Of a stretch of 34,118 nt of DNA, positions 16,987 through 25,727 are shown in pieces (position 1 is the stretch's first letter; every line of letters begins with the position of its first letter). Where the stretch lies: NCBI GenBank assembly GCA_024655865.1, contig JANLFM010000005.1:17589-51706 (forward strand), given 5' to 3'. This stretch comes from Caldisericota bacterium. GTDB lineage: Bacteria > Caldisericota > JANLFM01. The position numbers were made by a program, and so were the translations under genes. The notes beneath the pieces were generated by a model that saw nothing but the letters and a program-made list of their open reading frames with translations, had not been told where the DNA came from and ran no database searches.

Positions 16987-18587
16987 TTCTCGTTTGCCCT
17001 CCTTTTACAGGCTTTAACGAAGAAGTTAAAGAGTGGATTAGGCTTGCCTGGACGTGAAGTGAATTCTGGGTGGAACTGGCTACCCACGAACCAGGGATGG
17101 TCAGGGAGCTCAATTATCTCTGCCAGACCTTGCTTGGCATAAGTCCCTGAAACGATGAGACCGTTTTTTCCAAGGAGATCAAGGTAGTCGTTATTTACCT
17201 CATAACGATGTCGATGGCGTTCCCAGACAAGATCCAATCCGTAGGCTTCCCTGGCTTTTGAACCAGGGGTGACTCGACAGGGATAAGCTCCTAATCTCAT
17301 GGTGCCACCCTTTTTCCTGATTTCCCTTTGCCCTTTCATTAAATCGATTACCGGGTAAGGGGTATCCGGGTCAAATTCCGTGCTATTAGCTCCCTTTAGG
17401 CCGCAGACGTTTCGAGCGAACTCAATCACTGCGCACTGCATTCCTAAGCAGAGTCCCAGGAAAGGAATATTATTTTCCCGTACTATTTTAATAGCGCTGA
17501 TTTTCCCCTCCACCCCGCGTCGGTCAAAACCTCCTGGAACAATTACCCCATCCAGTTCCAGTAGAGAACGGAAGTTCTCCTCTTCATCAAGCTTATCCGC
17601 TGCAATCCACTGGATTTTTAAATCCGCCCGATTCTCGAGGGCAGCATGTTTCAGCGCCTCAATCACAGAGATATAGGTATCCTTCATCCCCACATATTTC
17701 CCTACAATGCCAATTTTTAAGACAGGTTTCTGTTCGCTCAGGATCAGGGATAACTCCTCCCATTTTCGAAGGTCTGGTTCCCCTTTGTAACCCAGGAATT
17801 CGGATAAAATATGCCCGAACCCAGCTTCTTCCAGAAACAGGGGAACCCTGTAAATGGAATCCAGGTCCGGAAGGGAAATCACCCCCTCGATTCCCACATC
17901 GCAGAAAAGCGCAACCTTGTCCCTCATAGCATGCGTCATAGGGGTTTTGGAACGGCATACTATCACGTCTGGTTGAATCCCAATACTTCGGAGCTCGCGC
18001 ACACTGTGCTGTGTAGGTTTTGTTTTTTGTTCTCCGGAAGTCTCCAGGAAAGGGACAAGGGTAGTGTGGATGTAAAAGGCGCCCTTGCCCTTGAGGTCGA
18101 GGCGAACCTGCCTAATAGCCTCGAGAAAAGGGAGCCCCTCAATATCGCCCACGGTGCCACCAATTTCCACAACCAGAACATCTGCTTTGGATTGTTCGGC
18201 TAATCGGTAGATGGCGTTTTTGATCTCGTTGGTGACGTGAGGGATCATTTGAACGGTTGCTCCCAGATACTCCCCCTTTCTTTCCTTAGAAATCACTGAG
18301 GAGTATATCTGCCCGGAGGTAACATTGGAAAGACCGGTAAGATCCTGGTCAAGGAATCTCTCATAGTGGCCCAAGTCCAGGTCTGTCTCTGTACCATCCT
18401 TCAGCACAAACACCTCTCCGTGCTGGTATGGGCTCATAGTCCCAGCATCAATGTTGAAATAAGGGTCAAACTTCAGCATGCTCACCCTTTTGCCACGTGC
18501 TTTGACCAAAGCACCGGTAGAGGCAGCCAATATGCCTTTACCTAATCCCGATACGACACCACCTGTGATAAAGATAAATTTAGTCAT
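16974..18587 (-). CDS. pyrG: CTP synthase
   Basis: A 537-residue CTP synthase, which aminates UTP using glutamine and ATP. The N-terminal synthase domain begins '[20 protein letters not shown]' and contains '[22 protein letters not shown]', both diagnostic. The C-terminal class I glutamine amidotransferase has the nucleophile in '[12 protein letters not shown]' and the His-Glu pair in '[12 protein letters not shown]'. The length is normal. It is unusually located inside the lysine fermentation operon, overlapping kamE by 4 bases (ATGA) and kce by 13, so it is likely co-transcribed with catabolic genes. Confidence 0.98.
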   Translation of the reverse strand: MTKFIFITGGVVSGLGKGILAASTGALVKARGKRVSMLKFDPYFNIDAGTMSPYQHGEVFVLKDGTETDLDLGHYERFLDQDLTGLSNVTSGQIYSSVISKERKGEYLGATVQMIPHVTNEIKNAIYRLAEQSKADVLVVEIGGTVGDIEGLPFLEAIRQVRLDLKGKGAFYIHTTLVPFLETSGEQKTKPTQHSVRELRSIGIQPDVIVCRSKTPMTHAMRDKVALFCDVGIEGVISLPDLDSIYRVPLFLEEAGFGHILSEFLGYKGEPDLRKWEELSLILSEQKPVLKIGIVGKYVGMKDTYISVIEALKHAALENRADLKIQWIAADKLDEEENFRSLLELDGVIVPGGFDRRGVEGKISAIKIVRENNIPFLGLCLGMQCAVIEFARNVCGLKGANSTEFDPDTPYPVIDLMKGQREIRKKGGTMRLGAYPCRVTPGSKAREAYGLDLVWERHRHRYEVNNDYLDLLGKNGLIVSGTYAKQGLAEIIELPDHPWFVGSQFHPEFTSRPGKPNPLFNFFVKACKRRANENWKN

Positions 18588-19330
18588 TTTTTCCTCATTT
18601 TGCGTTTCATTAGCTCATGAACAATAAAACTCGCCACCTGAAGGGGGGTTGTCCCTGGGCCAAATCCAGCATCAAAACCAGTTTCCAATGCTACTTGAGC
18701 GTTGATATAAGGTCCACCGCATATCAATATCAATTTATCCCTTAGCTTTTCAGCTTCTAAGAGCTCGGCAAGTAAGGAGAGATTGAAGAGATGGACATTC
18801 CTTTGAGTAACCACCTGGGACACCAAAACTACATCCGCATGAATCTTTTTAGAGTACTCTACCACTAACTCTGGCGGGACCTGGGCTCCGAGGTTAAAGA
18901 CTTCAAACTGAGGATAACGTTCCAAACCAGATTCTCCTCCGAAACCTTTGGCACTGATAATAGCATCGAGGCCCACGGTATGCGCATCAACTCCTATAGT
19001 AGCTCCGATCACAACGACTTTCCTTTCAAACTCCCTGCGGATTAGATCGTTTATTTCCCAGAAATCAAAAAGTTGGAGCTCTACCTCAGGGACATGAATG
19101 GCTTGGAGATCTACGGAGATATTAATCGCCCCGTAGAGGATATAAAAGGAAAAATTATTCCCCATATCCTGAGCATGAACCAATCGGATATTGTTCATCC
19201 CCATTCTGGCAGCAATTAACTTAACGGCCTCTATAGAGCGAGCGGAGACCGGAACTGGAAGGGAGAAGGAAATTTGAATAGCCCCATCGTTCATGCGGTC
19301 GCCATAGGGACGAACCTCGCCAATATTCAT
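18584..19330 (-). CDS. kamE: Lysine 5,6-aminomutase beta subunit
   Basis: The 248-residue adenosylcobalamin-binding subunit of lysine 5,6-aminomutase, which moves the 6-amino group of beta-lysine to carbon 5 to give 3,5-diaminohexanoate. The base-off B12 motif DxHxxG is at 115-120 (DAHTVG, H117). K128 in 'ISAKGFGGESGLERYP' lies 11 residues further, the same spacing as the known PLP Schiff-base lysine and cobalt-binding histidine of the Clostridium enzyme. The GG near 'LILICGGPYIN' is the second part of the B12 fold. It overlaps kamD by 4 bases (ATGA), consistent with stoichiometric subunit synthesis. Confidence 0.96.
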   Translation of the reverse strand: MNIGEVRPYGDRMNDGAIQISFSLPVPVSARSIEAVKLIAARMGMNNIRLVHAQDMGNNFSFYILYGAINISVDLQAIHVPEVELQLFDFWEINDLIRREFERKVVVIGATIGVDAHTVGLDAIISAKGFGGESGLERYPQFEVFNLGAQVPPELVVEYSKKIHADVVLVSQVVTQRNVHLFNLSLLAELLEAEKLRDKLILICGGPYINAQVALETGFDAGFGPGTTPLQVASFIVHELMKRKMRKK

Positions 19331-20889
19331 ACCGCCCTCCTTCTGGCTTGCATCACAATTTTTTTGTCCAGGAATGGGTTCAGGTAAAACTTTCCCTTTT
19401 TGAACACTCCCTCATACCCCCTACCTCCCCTTTTCTCTCTCTTGATTTGAGAAAAGACGCCTCTGGAAAGCGCATTCCAAATCCCAGCTTCTCTAATTTT
19501 TATTAAGGTCTCCATAGCCTGAGTAAGGAGCTCGCAGGCTCTCTTGTCCGCTTGACCGTTCCTGATAAATTGAAGCTCGCGAGAAAAGGATCGAGAAGCA
19601 TTGCGAATATGCAGGGCACTTTCCAGACTAAGGAATCTATCCTGGACATAAGGAGTATGAAGCGCCTCGGTTGGCATTCCCAGAAGCACTATTCTCTGAT
19701 CAGTCCAGACAGCCACGAGGTTAAAAATGGTATCCAGAGCGTGGGCGAAGAAAATATTGCCGGTTTTATACCTCGTAGGGGGCATAAATTTGACCGGGGA
19801 ACGAGGGAAAAGCTGGCGCACAAGCTGAGCCTGAGTTAACTCCCACAATAAGCTATCAGGGATTTTGGGGTCGAGTTCCGCTGCGTGCCCCAACCCGATT
19901 AGTTCTTTCTTCATCCCAGCCTGCTGAGCTAATTGCTCGTTAATAAACTGTGAGACCAGAACAATGCTATATTCCTTGAAGGCGTCCACTGTTTTGATCA
20001 GGTTATCCTCTCCTGTGGTGATGATGATGTCAAAGAGCCCCAGTAGGTACCGGGAGAAATGCTGATCAACCATGGTCCGGTACATATTGAGGTCCCGGAA
20101 GAGGATACCGTAGAAAGCGTCATTTACCATTATGTCCAGGCCCTCCAGGATTGCCAGGACTGCAATCTCAGCCATACACAATCCGGAGCAATAGTTTACC
20201 TGATAAATATAACGAGAAACCTTTTGAGCAACTTCATCCAAGGCTTGCCTCATAAGCCTGTAATTCGCTTGCGTAGCGAATGTGCCCCCAAACCCCTCAG
20301 TGGTAATGCCCTCAGGAATGTAATCCAGCAAGCTTTGAGCTGTAGAGCGAATTACAGCTACGCAGTCGGCGCCCTGTTCCGCAGCTGTTTTAGCTTGTGC
20401 TATGTCATCGTAGATGTTTCCCGTAGCAACAATCACGTAAAGCAGGGGGGGTAAAGATGGAGGAAAAGACTGCTTAAGGGCCTCCCTGGCTTTTTTCTTT
20501 TTATATAACCGGCTTAAGCTTTCAGTAGCTAATTCCTCAGCTTTATTCTTAACTTCTTGAAAGCTTTTTCTCGATAGGTGAACTGGATTAAAGGAGCCAG
20601 ACACTACCTTTAAGGCTACATCTTGGGGACTGAGCCCGGTATTTAAACAAGCATTAGCAATCCAGTAGAGCACCCCTTCTTCCAGGGCTTTTTGCTCTTT
20701 AAGATTATCCACCAGGATATTTACATAAGGAATTTTTTCCTTTTCCCCTTCGATCCCCAAAAGGCGCAAAATGGCTCGTTCTACGGAAACGGTGCTTAAT
20801 GGAGCAATATCTCTTTGGATTTCCAAGGCAACTTCCTTCGCAATCTGACGGCAAGCGTTTGCTTGCTCCTGAGATATGTTAAGCTTCAT
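19327..20889 (-). CDS. kamD: Lysine 5,6-aminomutase alpha subunit
   Basis: A 520-residue KamD, the TIM-barrel subunit that binds PLP phosphate and substrate in lysine 5,6-aminomutase. Family blocks include 'LLYVIVATGNIYDDIAQAKTAAEQGADCVAVIRSTAQSLLDY' (around 148-190), 'TTEGFGGTFATQANYRLMR' and 'QVNYCSGLCMAEIAVLA'. 'NDAFYGILFRDLNMYRTMVDQ' and 'KFMPPTRYKTGNIF' follow. The length matches the Clostridium protein. Its start is one base past the kamC stop, and its end overlaps kamE. Substrate specificity for lysine rather than ornithine is supported by the separate large alpha and small beta subunits and by the adjacent kamA and kdd. Confidence 0.96.
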   Translation of the reverse strand: MKLNISQEQANACRQIAKEVALEIQRDIAPLSTVSVERAILRLLGIEGEKEKIPYVNILVDNLKEQKALEEGVLYWIANACLNTGLSPQDVALKVVSGSFNPVHLSRKSFQEVKNKAEELATESLSRLYKKKKAREALKQSFPPSLPPLLYVIVATGNIYDDIAQAKTAAEQGADCVAVIRSTAQSLLDYIPEGITTEGFGGTFATQANYRLMRQALDEVAQKVSRYIYQVNYCSGLCMAEIAVLAILEGLDIMVNDAFYGILFRDLNMYRTMVDQHFSRYLLGLFDIIITTGEDNLIKTVDAFKEYSIVLVSQFINEQLAQQAGMKKELIGLGHAAELDPKIPDSLLWELTQAQLVRQLFPRSPVKFMPPTRYKTGNIFFAHALDTIFNLVAVWTDQRIVLLGMPTEALHTPYVQDRFLSLESALHIRNASRSFSRELQFIRNGQADKRACELLTQAMETLIKIREAGIWNALSRGVFSQIKREKRGGRGYEGVFKKGKFYLNPFLDKKIVMQARRRAV

Positions 20890-20890
20890 C

Positions 20891-22519
20891 TTACACCTTC
20901 TTTAAAAAAGTCTCGGCTAATTCTATCACAACCTCGTCTAAACCTAAAAGCAAAGCGATTTTTAGGGCATCATGGGGAACGGCTTGCTCTTTCTTTACCT
21001 TCTCCAGCCGATATTCCATCAGCGTTAAAATCAAGTCCTCACTTGCCCCCTTCACCAGAAGCTTTACCTGGTCCAGGCTGATGTTCCCCAGACCAGCCAT
21101 CTGCCAGTGCTCTACTCGGCAAACCCTAGCAAGTCCATCGAAATGGGAAGTAAAAAGGGAAGTGGATTTAGTATCACTCAAAAATTTTAGGATTGCAGCG
21201 TTGATGGCAAATCCTTCTTTAGGGTTCGTGCCCCGAGCGAGTTCGTCAACCAGGAAAAGGCCCCTCTTTTTGCTCAAGGACAGTGCCCTTTTTAATCCAG
21301 AAATCTCCGCACCGAAAGCGCTCAGTCCATCTTGCTCTTTCCCACGGGTTGAGAAAAAAACAAAATCAAAGGGGCGCAATTTGAAGGACTTTGCCGGGAC
21401 TAGCATTCCGTGTTGGGCAAGGCACACATTCAAACCCACTGTTTTGAGTAGAACTGTTTTGCCGCTCATATTAGCGCCTGTGAGCAAAGCAGCTCCTTCC
21501 TTGAGGTGAATGGAGAGTGGATGAAATCTGTAACCCTTTTCCTTGAGCCTTAAAGCGAGAGGCAAGTGCACTCCATTACTCATCGAGACTGAAGTTTTAC
21601 CCTCGCCTTTTAAGATTTGGGGCATGATACCCCCGTAATTTAAAGCGGCCTCAGATTTTGCAAGCAGGAAATCCAGGTAAGCTACCCTTTCTGTATCTTG
21701 CTCCAGGCTTTCGGCGAAATTGGCTACCTTTCGGGAAAGCACCTGGCAAACCTCCTTTTCCCTCTTTGCCTCTTCGACTTCTATTTCCTTGATCCTGCCG
21801 CTCCATTTTAGGGCTTCGGAGGAAAGGCGTGGGGCAAAGACCAGGGAATGCAGATTCTCGGATTTCAAGTAAATAAGGGGGTGAGACAAAATCTTTGAAG
21901 CCTCTGGGGTTTCTTTTTGCAGGGTAATTTCACCCTGGTGGAAATGTTCCAGACCCATTTTTCTGAGCTCTTCAACTATCCTGCTTTTTTCCTGCTCCAA
22001 CTTAGAGCGCAGCTCTAGCTTCTCACGCCTTAATTTTTTTAGCTGTGGAGAGTACTCGTCCACGAGGTAAAAGCTTTGGGGGCTTTGGTTACCTTTATTT
22101 AAGATACGAAAAAGGGCAGGCGCCCCTTTTGGCCTGAAGCGCGCAAGCCAGGAAAGTTCGCGGTTTCTCATCAATCCCTTTAGGTTCTCAAGGATAAACA
22201 AAAAACGCTTTATTTCGAAAAGTTCGGTCACGGAGAGCCTGCCGCCCTCCTTGGCCTTTTTCAAACTGTTTCTCAGGTCTTTAAGCTCCTGGAGGTTAGA
22301 GGAAAGCTGGTGTAGCCAATCTCGATTTTGGGAAATGAACTGGGAAAACTTTTGGCTTCTCCGTAATTCCTCTTTCAGTTCCTTTTCTTCCCCAGGTAAA
22401 TAGGGCTTAAGACGGTTTTTATATTGAAGCCCCAGGGGAGAGCGCACCTCTAACAAGGACAAAAGGTAGTCCCATTCTACTCTCTCCCGGGTGTCCCTAT
22501 CCAGAAAGAGATCACTCAT
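20891..22519 (-). CDS. kamC: MutS-like ATPase, presumed lysine 5,6-aminomutase reactivase KamC
   Basis: A 542-residue protein with a MutS-type ATPase at its C-terminus but no mismatch-recognition domain. Walker A 'GANMSGKT' is at 348-355, Walker B with 'FLVDELARGTNPKEG' at 422-436, and the switch histidine at 459 in 'FTSHFDG'. The first half is a charged helical and coiled-coil lever/clamp region (about 50-290). MutS-like proteins of this kind occur in lysine 5,6-aminomutase operons and are annotated as the reactivase ATPase KamC that exchanges damaged cobalamin. Its position between kamB and kamD fits. DNA repair would be the alternative, but the operon argues against it. Confidence 0.85.
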   Translation of the reverse strand: MSDLFLDRDTRERVEWDYLLSLLEVRSPLGLQYKNRLKPYLPGEEKELKEELRRSQKFSQFISQNRDWLHQLSSNLQELKDLRNSLKKAKEGGRLSVTELFEIKRFLFILENLKGLMRNRELSWLARFRPKGAPALFRILNKGNQSPQSFYLVDEYSPQLKKLRREKLELRSKLEQEKSRIVEELRKMGLEHFHQGEITLQKETPEASKILSHPLIYLKSENLHSLVFAPRLSSEALKWSGRIKEIEVEEAKREKEVCQVLSRKVANFAESLEQDTERVAYLDFLLAKSEAALNYGGIMPQILKGEGKTSVSMSNGVHLPLALRLKEKGYRFHPLSIHLKEGAALLTGANMSGKTVLLKTVGLNVCLAQHGMLVPAKSFKLRPFDFVFFSTRGKEQDGLSAFGAEISGLKRALSLSKKRGLFLVDELARGTNPKEGFAINAAILKFLSDTKSTSLFTSHFDGLARVCRVEHWQMAGLGNISLDQVKLLVKGASEDLILTLMEYRLEKVKKEQAVPHDALKIALLLGLDEVVIELAETFLKKV

Positions 22520-23444
22520 TTAATTTTAAATTGATGACTTTTAAGGGTCCAAGCATTTCGCTAGTCCTGATGAGGAATTCTCTGGGATTTATGGAAAACC
22601 CGGAGCTGGAACAGGGGTTCAGGGTTACCAAAGCTATTGGTGAATGAAAACAGGACTTAAAAATCCATCCATCCCTTTTGAGGTTGCGCCAGGCTGAACT
22701 GGAGAGGAAAAGTTGCCAAGGTTCCTCAACGATTACGGGTAAACTGGTTTTCCAGCCAGCGATCAGGTTTACAGATCCCCCAACAAAGGCGCCAGGCCAG
22801 AATATCTCCTCTGCCTCTAGAAGCAAATTAGCAGGTATATCCTTGATGTCAAAAGGAATCCATTTTTCCTGCACCTTAGCATAGTGCTTATCAAAAGAGG
22901 GTGGTAGCGAAGTAGCAACAGGAATGCTGAGCACTTCAACCTGGCTTTGGATTTCCTCGTACATGGAGTCCCGATCAGAAAAATCAATTCCTGCTGAGAG
23001 AATAAAGCAATCGCAAACCCTTGAGGAGGAAGAGGATTTCTTGTCCAGAACGCTATCAATGACTACTAAGTCGCAGCCCAACGAGAGAAGCCTGTCTTTG
23101 ATTTTTTTAAGATCACTCAAGCATAATGGGCCAGCGATAATTGTTTGTATATCCTCTTTCGCCCTGCCAATCACCACGGGACCCCATGGGGTTTCGGCAT
23201 CGGTTTCGTCAAGAAGCTCCAGTTTTTTCGCGATTTCGCAGTTTTTGGCCAAAGCGATTAGTGAATTCTGGGGGATCTCAAGTAGTGTTTGGGTTCCACC
23301 AAGGCCAAAGGAGGTAATACCTAACCTCCGATCCTTTTGAGCCTCAGCCAGAATATAATTGCAGGTTGTAGTTTTTCCGCTCCCTTTGCCGGTGCCGACC
23401 ACGGAGACTGCTCGGCACCCCTTCAAAAGGGGGAGAATCCGCAT
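22512..23444 (-). CDS. kamB: Presumed lysine 5,6-aminomutase reactivase subunit KamB
   Basis: A 310-residue protein with an N-terminal P-loop GTGKGSGKT (17-25) and a 'DLVVIDSVLDKKSS' Walker B-like segment in its middle. It is the family always seen next to the MutS-like kamC in lysine aminomutase operons, hence the reactivase assignment (operon-based knowledge). ATG 23444 overlaps the kamA stop by one base (TGATG) with GGAGG 8 bases upstream. An upstream in-frame ATG at 23543 would overlap kamA by 100 bases and adds a sequence without family character. It overlaps kamC by 8 bases. The biochemical action is not visible from sequence. Confidence 0.82.
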   Translation of the reverse strand: MRILPLLKGCRAVSVVGTGKGSGKTTTCNYILAEAQKDRRLGITSFGLGGTQTLLEIPQNSLIALAKNCEIAKKLELLDETDAETPWGPVVIGRAKEDIQTIIAGPLCLSDLKKIKDRLLSLGCDLVVIDSVLDKKSSSSSRVCDCFILSAGIDFSDRDSMYEEIQSQVEVLSIPVATSLPPSFDKHYAKVQEKWIPFDIKDIPANLLLEAEEIFWPGAFVGGSVNLIAGWKTSLPVIVEEPWQLFLSSSAWRNLKRDGWIFKSCFHSPIALVTLNPCSSSGFSINPREFLIRTSEMLGPLKVINLKLNE

Positions 23445-24658
23445 CAAGAATTCCTCCTTCGACCAATGTTCCCCTCCAGGATACTGGGCGAGGGAACCCC
23501 TTCTCTCTGGCAATGAGGGCAAGTAGAGGGGTCGTGGGAACAATACTCTTCAGGCTGGGGGTAAGAATAAACCTCTCCCCTAAAGTTGCGCAACACAACC
23601 TTCTCTGGAGAAAGAGAGAGCAAGTAATTGGGGCAAAGGGGGATTTTGCCTCCCCCCTCAGGGGCATCGACCACAAAGGTGGGAACTGCCATTCCCGACG
23701 TGTGTCCCCTCAGGCTTTCGATAATTTCTATCCCTCTGAGAACCGAGGTCCGGAAATGCCCGATTCCCTCTGAGAGGTCACATTGGTATATGTAATAGGG
23801 CCGCACGCGGATTTTTAAGAGCTCATGCACCAGTTTTCTCATCACAGTAGGGCAATCGTTTATTCCTTTAAGCAGGACGCTCTGGTTCCCGAGGGGAATT
23901 CCTGCATCCGCCAGGCGGATGCAGGCTTCCGCTGATATGGGAGTTATTTCCTTCGGATGGTTGAATTGAAGGTTAACCCAAATTGGATGATACTGGCGCA
24001 ACATGTTCACAAGTTCCGGGGTGATTCTTTGGGGCATGGTCACCGGTGCCCTAGTACCAATGCGAATTATTTCTACATGTGGGATCTTGCGCAGTTCCCT
24101 AAGCAGGTATTCCAGAAGCTCATCGGAAATTAAAAGTGCGTCGCCCCCGGAAAGTAAAACGTCTCTGACTACTTTGGTTTCCCTGATGTAATTGAGACAT
24201 CGATCGAGCTCTTCCTTGGATCGGGAGCGGTCAAAGGTCCCAGCAAAGCGGCGTCGCGTGCAGTGGCGGCAGTACATAGCACATTGATCGGTGATTAAAA
24301 AAAGCACTCTATCGGGGTAGCGATGTGTAAGCCCGGGGACTGGTGAATCCCTCTCTTCTGCCAAAGGATCGTGAAGGTCAAACTTGCTTCTGTGTGTTTC
24401 CAGAACCGAAGGCACGGATTGAAGGCGAATCGGGCAATTCCGGTCAACCGGGTCCATCAATGTAGCAAAATAAGGCGTTATGGCCATACGAAAAACTTGA
24501 AGTGCTCTCCTTATGCCCTCTTCTTCCTCAGGATCGATATTTATTACTTGTTTTAATTCCTCAATATTGGTAATCCGATTTTTAACCTGCCAGCGCCAAT
24601 CGTTCCATTGGCTTTCTTGAATATCCTTCCAGAGCGGAATTTCTCTCCAGTCCCTCAT
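23444..24658 (-). CDS. kamA: L-lysine 2,3-aminomutase
   Basis: A 404-residue radical SAM/PLP enzyme converting L-lysine to L-beta-lysine. The cluster motif CxxxCxxC is at C126, C130 and C133 (CAMYCRHC). The PLP Schiff-base lysine is K338 in 'PEGGGKIP'. D294 (YQCDLSEG) and D331 (VVDAPEGG) correspond, with an offset of one, to Asp293 and Asp330 that bind the substrate side chain in the Clostridium enzyme, which favours lysine over glutamate as substrate. C269 and the C-terminal cysteines C373, C380 and C383 could provide the structural zinc site. The gene is 11 bases downstream of kdd. Confidence 0.96.
   Translation of the reverse strand: MRDWREIPLWKDIQESQWNDWRWQVKNRITNIEELKQVINIDPEEEEGIRRALQVFRMAITPYFATLMDPVDRNCPIRLQSVPSVLETHRSKFDLHDPLAEERDSPVPGLTHRYPDRVLFLITDQCAMYCRHCTRRRFAGTFDRSRSKEELDRCLNYIRETKVVRDVLLSGGDALLISDELLEYLLRELRKIPHVEIIRIGTRAPVTMPQRITPELVNMLRQYHPIWVNLQFNHPKEITPISAEACIRLADAGIPLGNQSVLLKGINDCPTVMRKLVHELLKIRVRPYYIYQCDLSEGIGHFRTSVLRGIEIIESLRGHTSGMAVPTFVVDAPEGGGKIPLCPNYLLSLSPEKVVLRNFRGEVYSYPQPEEYCSHDPSTCPHCQREGVPSPSILEGNIGRRRNS
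23901..23925. repeat. Perfect 12-bp inverted repeat inside kamA
   Basis: The arms CCTGCATCCGCC (23901-23912) and GGCGGATGCAGG (23914-23925) are exact reverse complements around a single A. They lie within the codons for ACIRLADAG of kamA, a conserved region. A 12-bp perfect pairing with a one-base centre is unlikely by chance in a window this size, but no function is evident. In RNA the tight centre would form a loop by opening a base pair on each side. Confidence 0.8.
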
Positions 24659-24669
24659 ATACTCCTCCC

Positions 24670-25710
24670 CTAAATGAACATTCTTTCAAACATTTCTCTC
24701 AACTTGGGGCTTTCCCTTAAAAGATGAAGGGAGATTTTATCGTGCCCCTGAGCATAACCATTTCCAATGATCATTGTCACATCCTTGCCAATTCCCTCTG
24801 CTCCTAGTGCTGCAGCAGTGAAACTGGTCGCCATGCTGAAAAAGTAAACAATTCCTCCGTCTCGAGTGCTCATAATGGAAGCCATTTCCGTTCCGGGGAT
24901 ATTTACACAATTGATAGTAACGTCGGCCAGCTTCCCCTGAGTAAGCTCCATCATTTTTTCGTAAACCTCCACGGGCTTAGTAGCGTCTCCCTGAAAAGCG
25001 ATGTCGGCAAAGCCGCTTTCCTCAATCCTTTTTGTACTCTCCTTGCTGTGACCTAAACCGATAACTTTTCCTGTTACCCCTGCCCTTTTTCGAGCCTCAT
25101 AGAGGCAAAGCAGGCCGGATTTACCCCCGGCTCCAATAATGAGCACCGTATCTCCCGGTTTGACCAGCCTGGCCGTTTGAGCTGGAGCACCTGCTACATC
25201 TAAAACAGCCAGGCACAGCTTATCAGGAAGATCGGATGGTAATTTAGCATAGACCCCGGATTCAAAAAGAATGGCCAAACCATCCACTTCCACCTGGTCT
25301 TTGTCCATGTCGATTTTCTTTATGCGCTTAAGAAGGAGGGGTGTAAGGCTCAGGGAAACCAGGGAAGCAATGCGATCTCCCTCTTTCAGGTCAATTTTCG
25401 CTTTTAGCGCCGGACCTATAGTCTTCACGGTTCCAATAAACATGCCTCCGGAACCGGTAACCGGGTTATGCATTTTCCCCCTTTCTTTTATTATCCTCTT
25501 GATCTGACCAGCGATTTTTTGAGGGTCTCCCCCCGCTTCTTCCTCTAACTGGGTGAAGCTCGCAGCATCTATATTTAATCGCTCAACTTTAACCAGGATC
25601 TCGTTGTCGTAAATGTGATCCATGTTATTGTTTAGTTTCCACGCTGCCTGGGGCATAACCCCAATTGGCTCTATAACCCGATGAGTTCCGAAAGGTGATC
25701 CTATTCCCAT
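24670..25710 (-). CDS. kdd: L-erythro-3,5-diaminohexanoate dehydrogenase
   Basis: A 346-residue Kdd, which oxidatively deaminates 3,5-diaminohexanoate to 3-keto-5-aminohexanoate with NAD+. The N-terminus 'GSPFGTHRVIEPIGVMPQAAWKLNN' is highly characteristic of the family. The Rossmann nucleotide-binding loop is 'VLIIGAGGKSGLLCLYEARKRAG' with substitution-free GxGGxSG. 'VNIPGTEMASIMSTRDGGIVYFFSMATSFTAAALGAEG' is a late conserved block. The length matches known Kdd. It lies 17 bases downstream of argS and 11 upstream of kamA, so it opens the lysine-specific part of the operon. Confidence 0.96.
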   Translation of the reverse strand: MGIGSPFGTHRVIEPIGVMPQAAWKLNNNMDHIYDNEILVKVERLNIDAASFTQLEEEAGGDPQKIAGQIKRIIKERGKMHNPVTGSGGMFIGTVKTIGPALKAKIDLKEGDRIASLVSLSLTPLLLKRIKKIDMDKDQVEVDGLAILFESGVYAKLPSDLPDKLCLAVLDVAGAPAQTARLVKPGDTVLIIGAGGKSGLLCLYEARKRAGVTGKVIGLGHSKESTKRIEESGFADIAFQGDATKPVEVYEKMMELTQGKLADVTINCVNIPGTEMASIMSTRDGGIVYFFSMATSFTAAALGAEGIGKDVTMIIGNGYAQGHDKISLHLLRESPKLREMFERMFI

Positions 25711-25727
25711 TTTGGTTCTCCTTTCCT

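Noticed and set aside
20891-22519. MutS-like gene as a mismatch repair MutS2 protein
   Set aside because: It lacks the Smr domain and mismatch-recognition domains, and it is coupled to kamB and kamD, so the reactivase assignment is better supported.
23445-23543. Longer KamB start inside kamA
   Set aside because: The extra residues have no family character and overlap kamA by 100 bases; ATG 23444 has a strong ribosome binding site.
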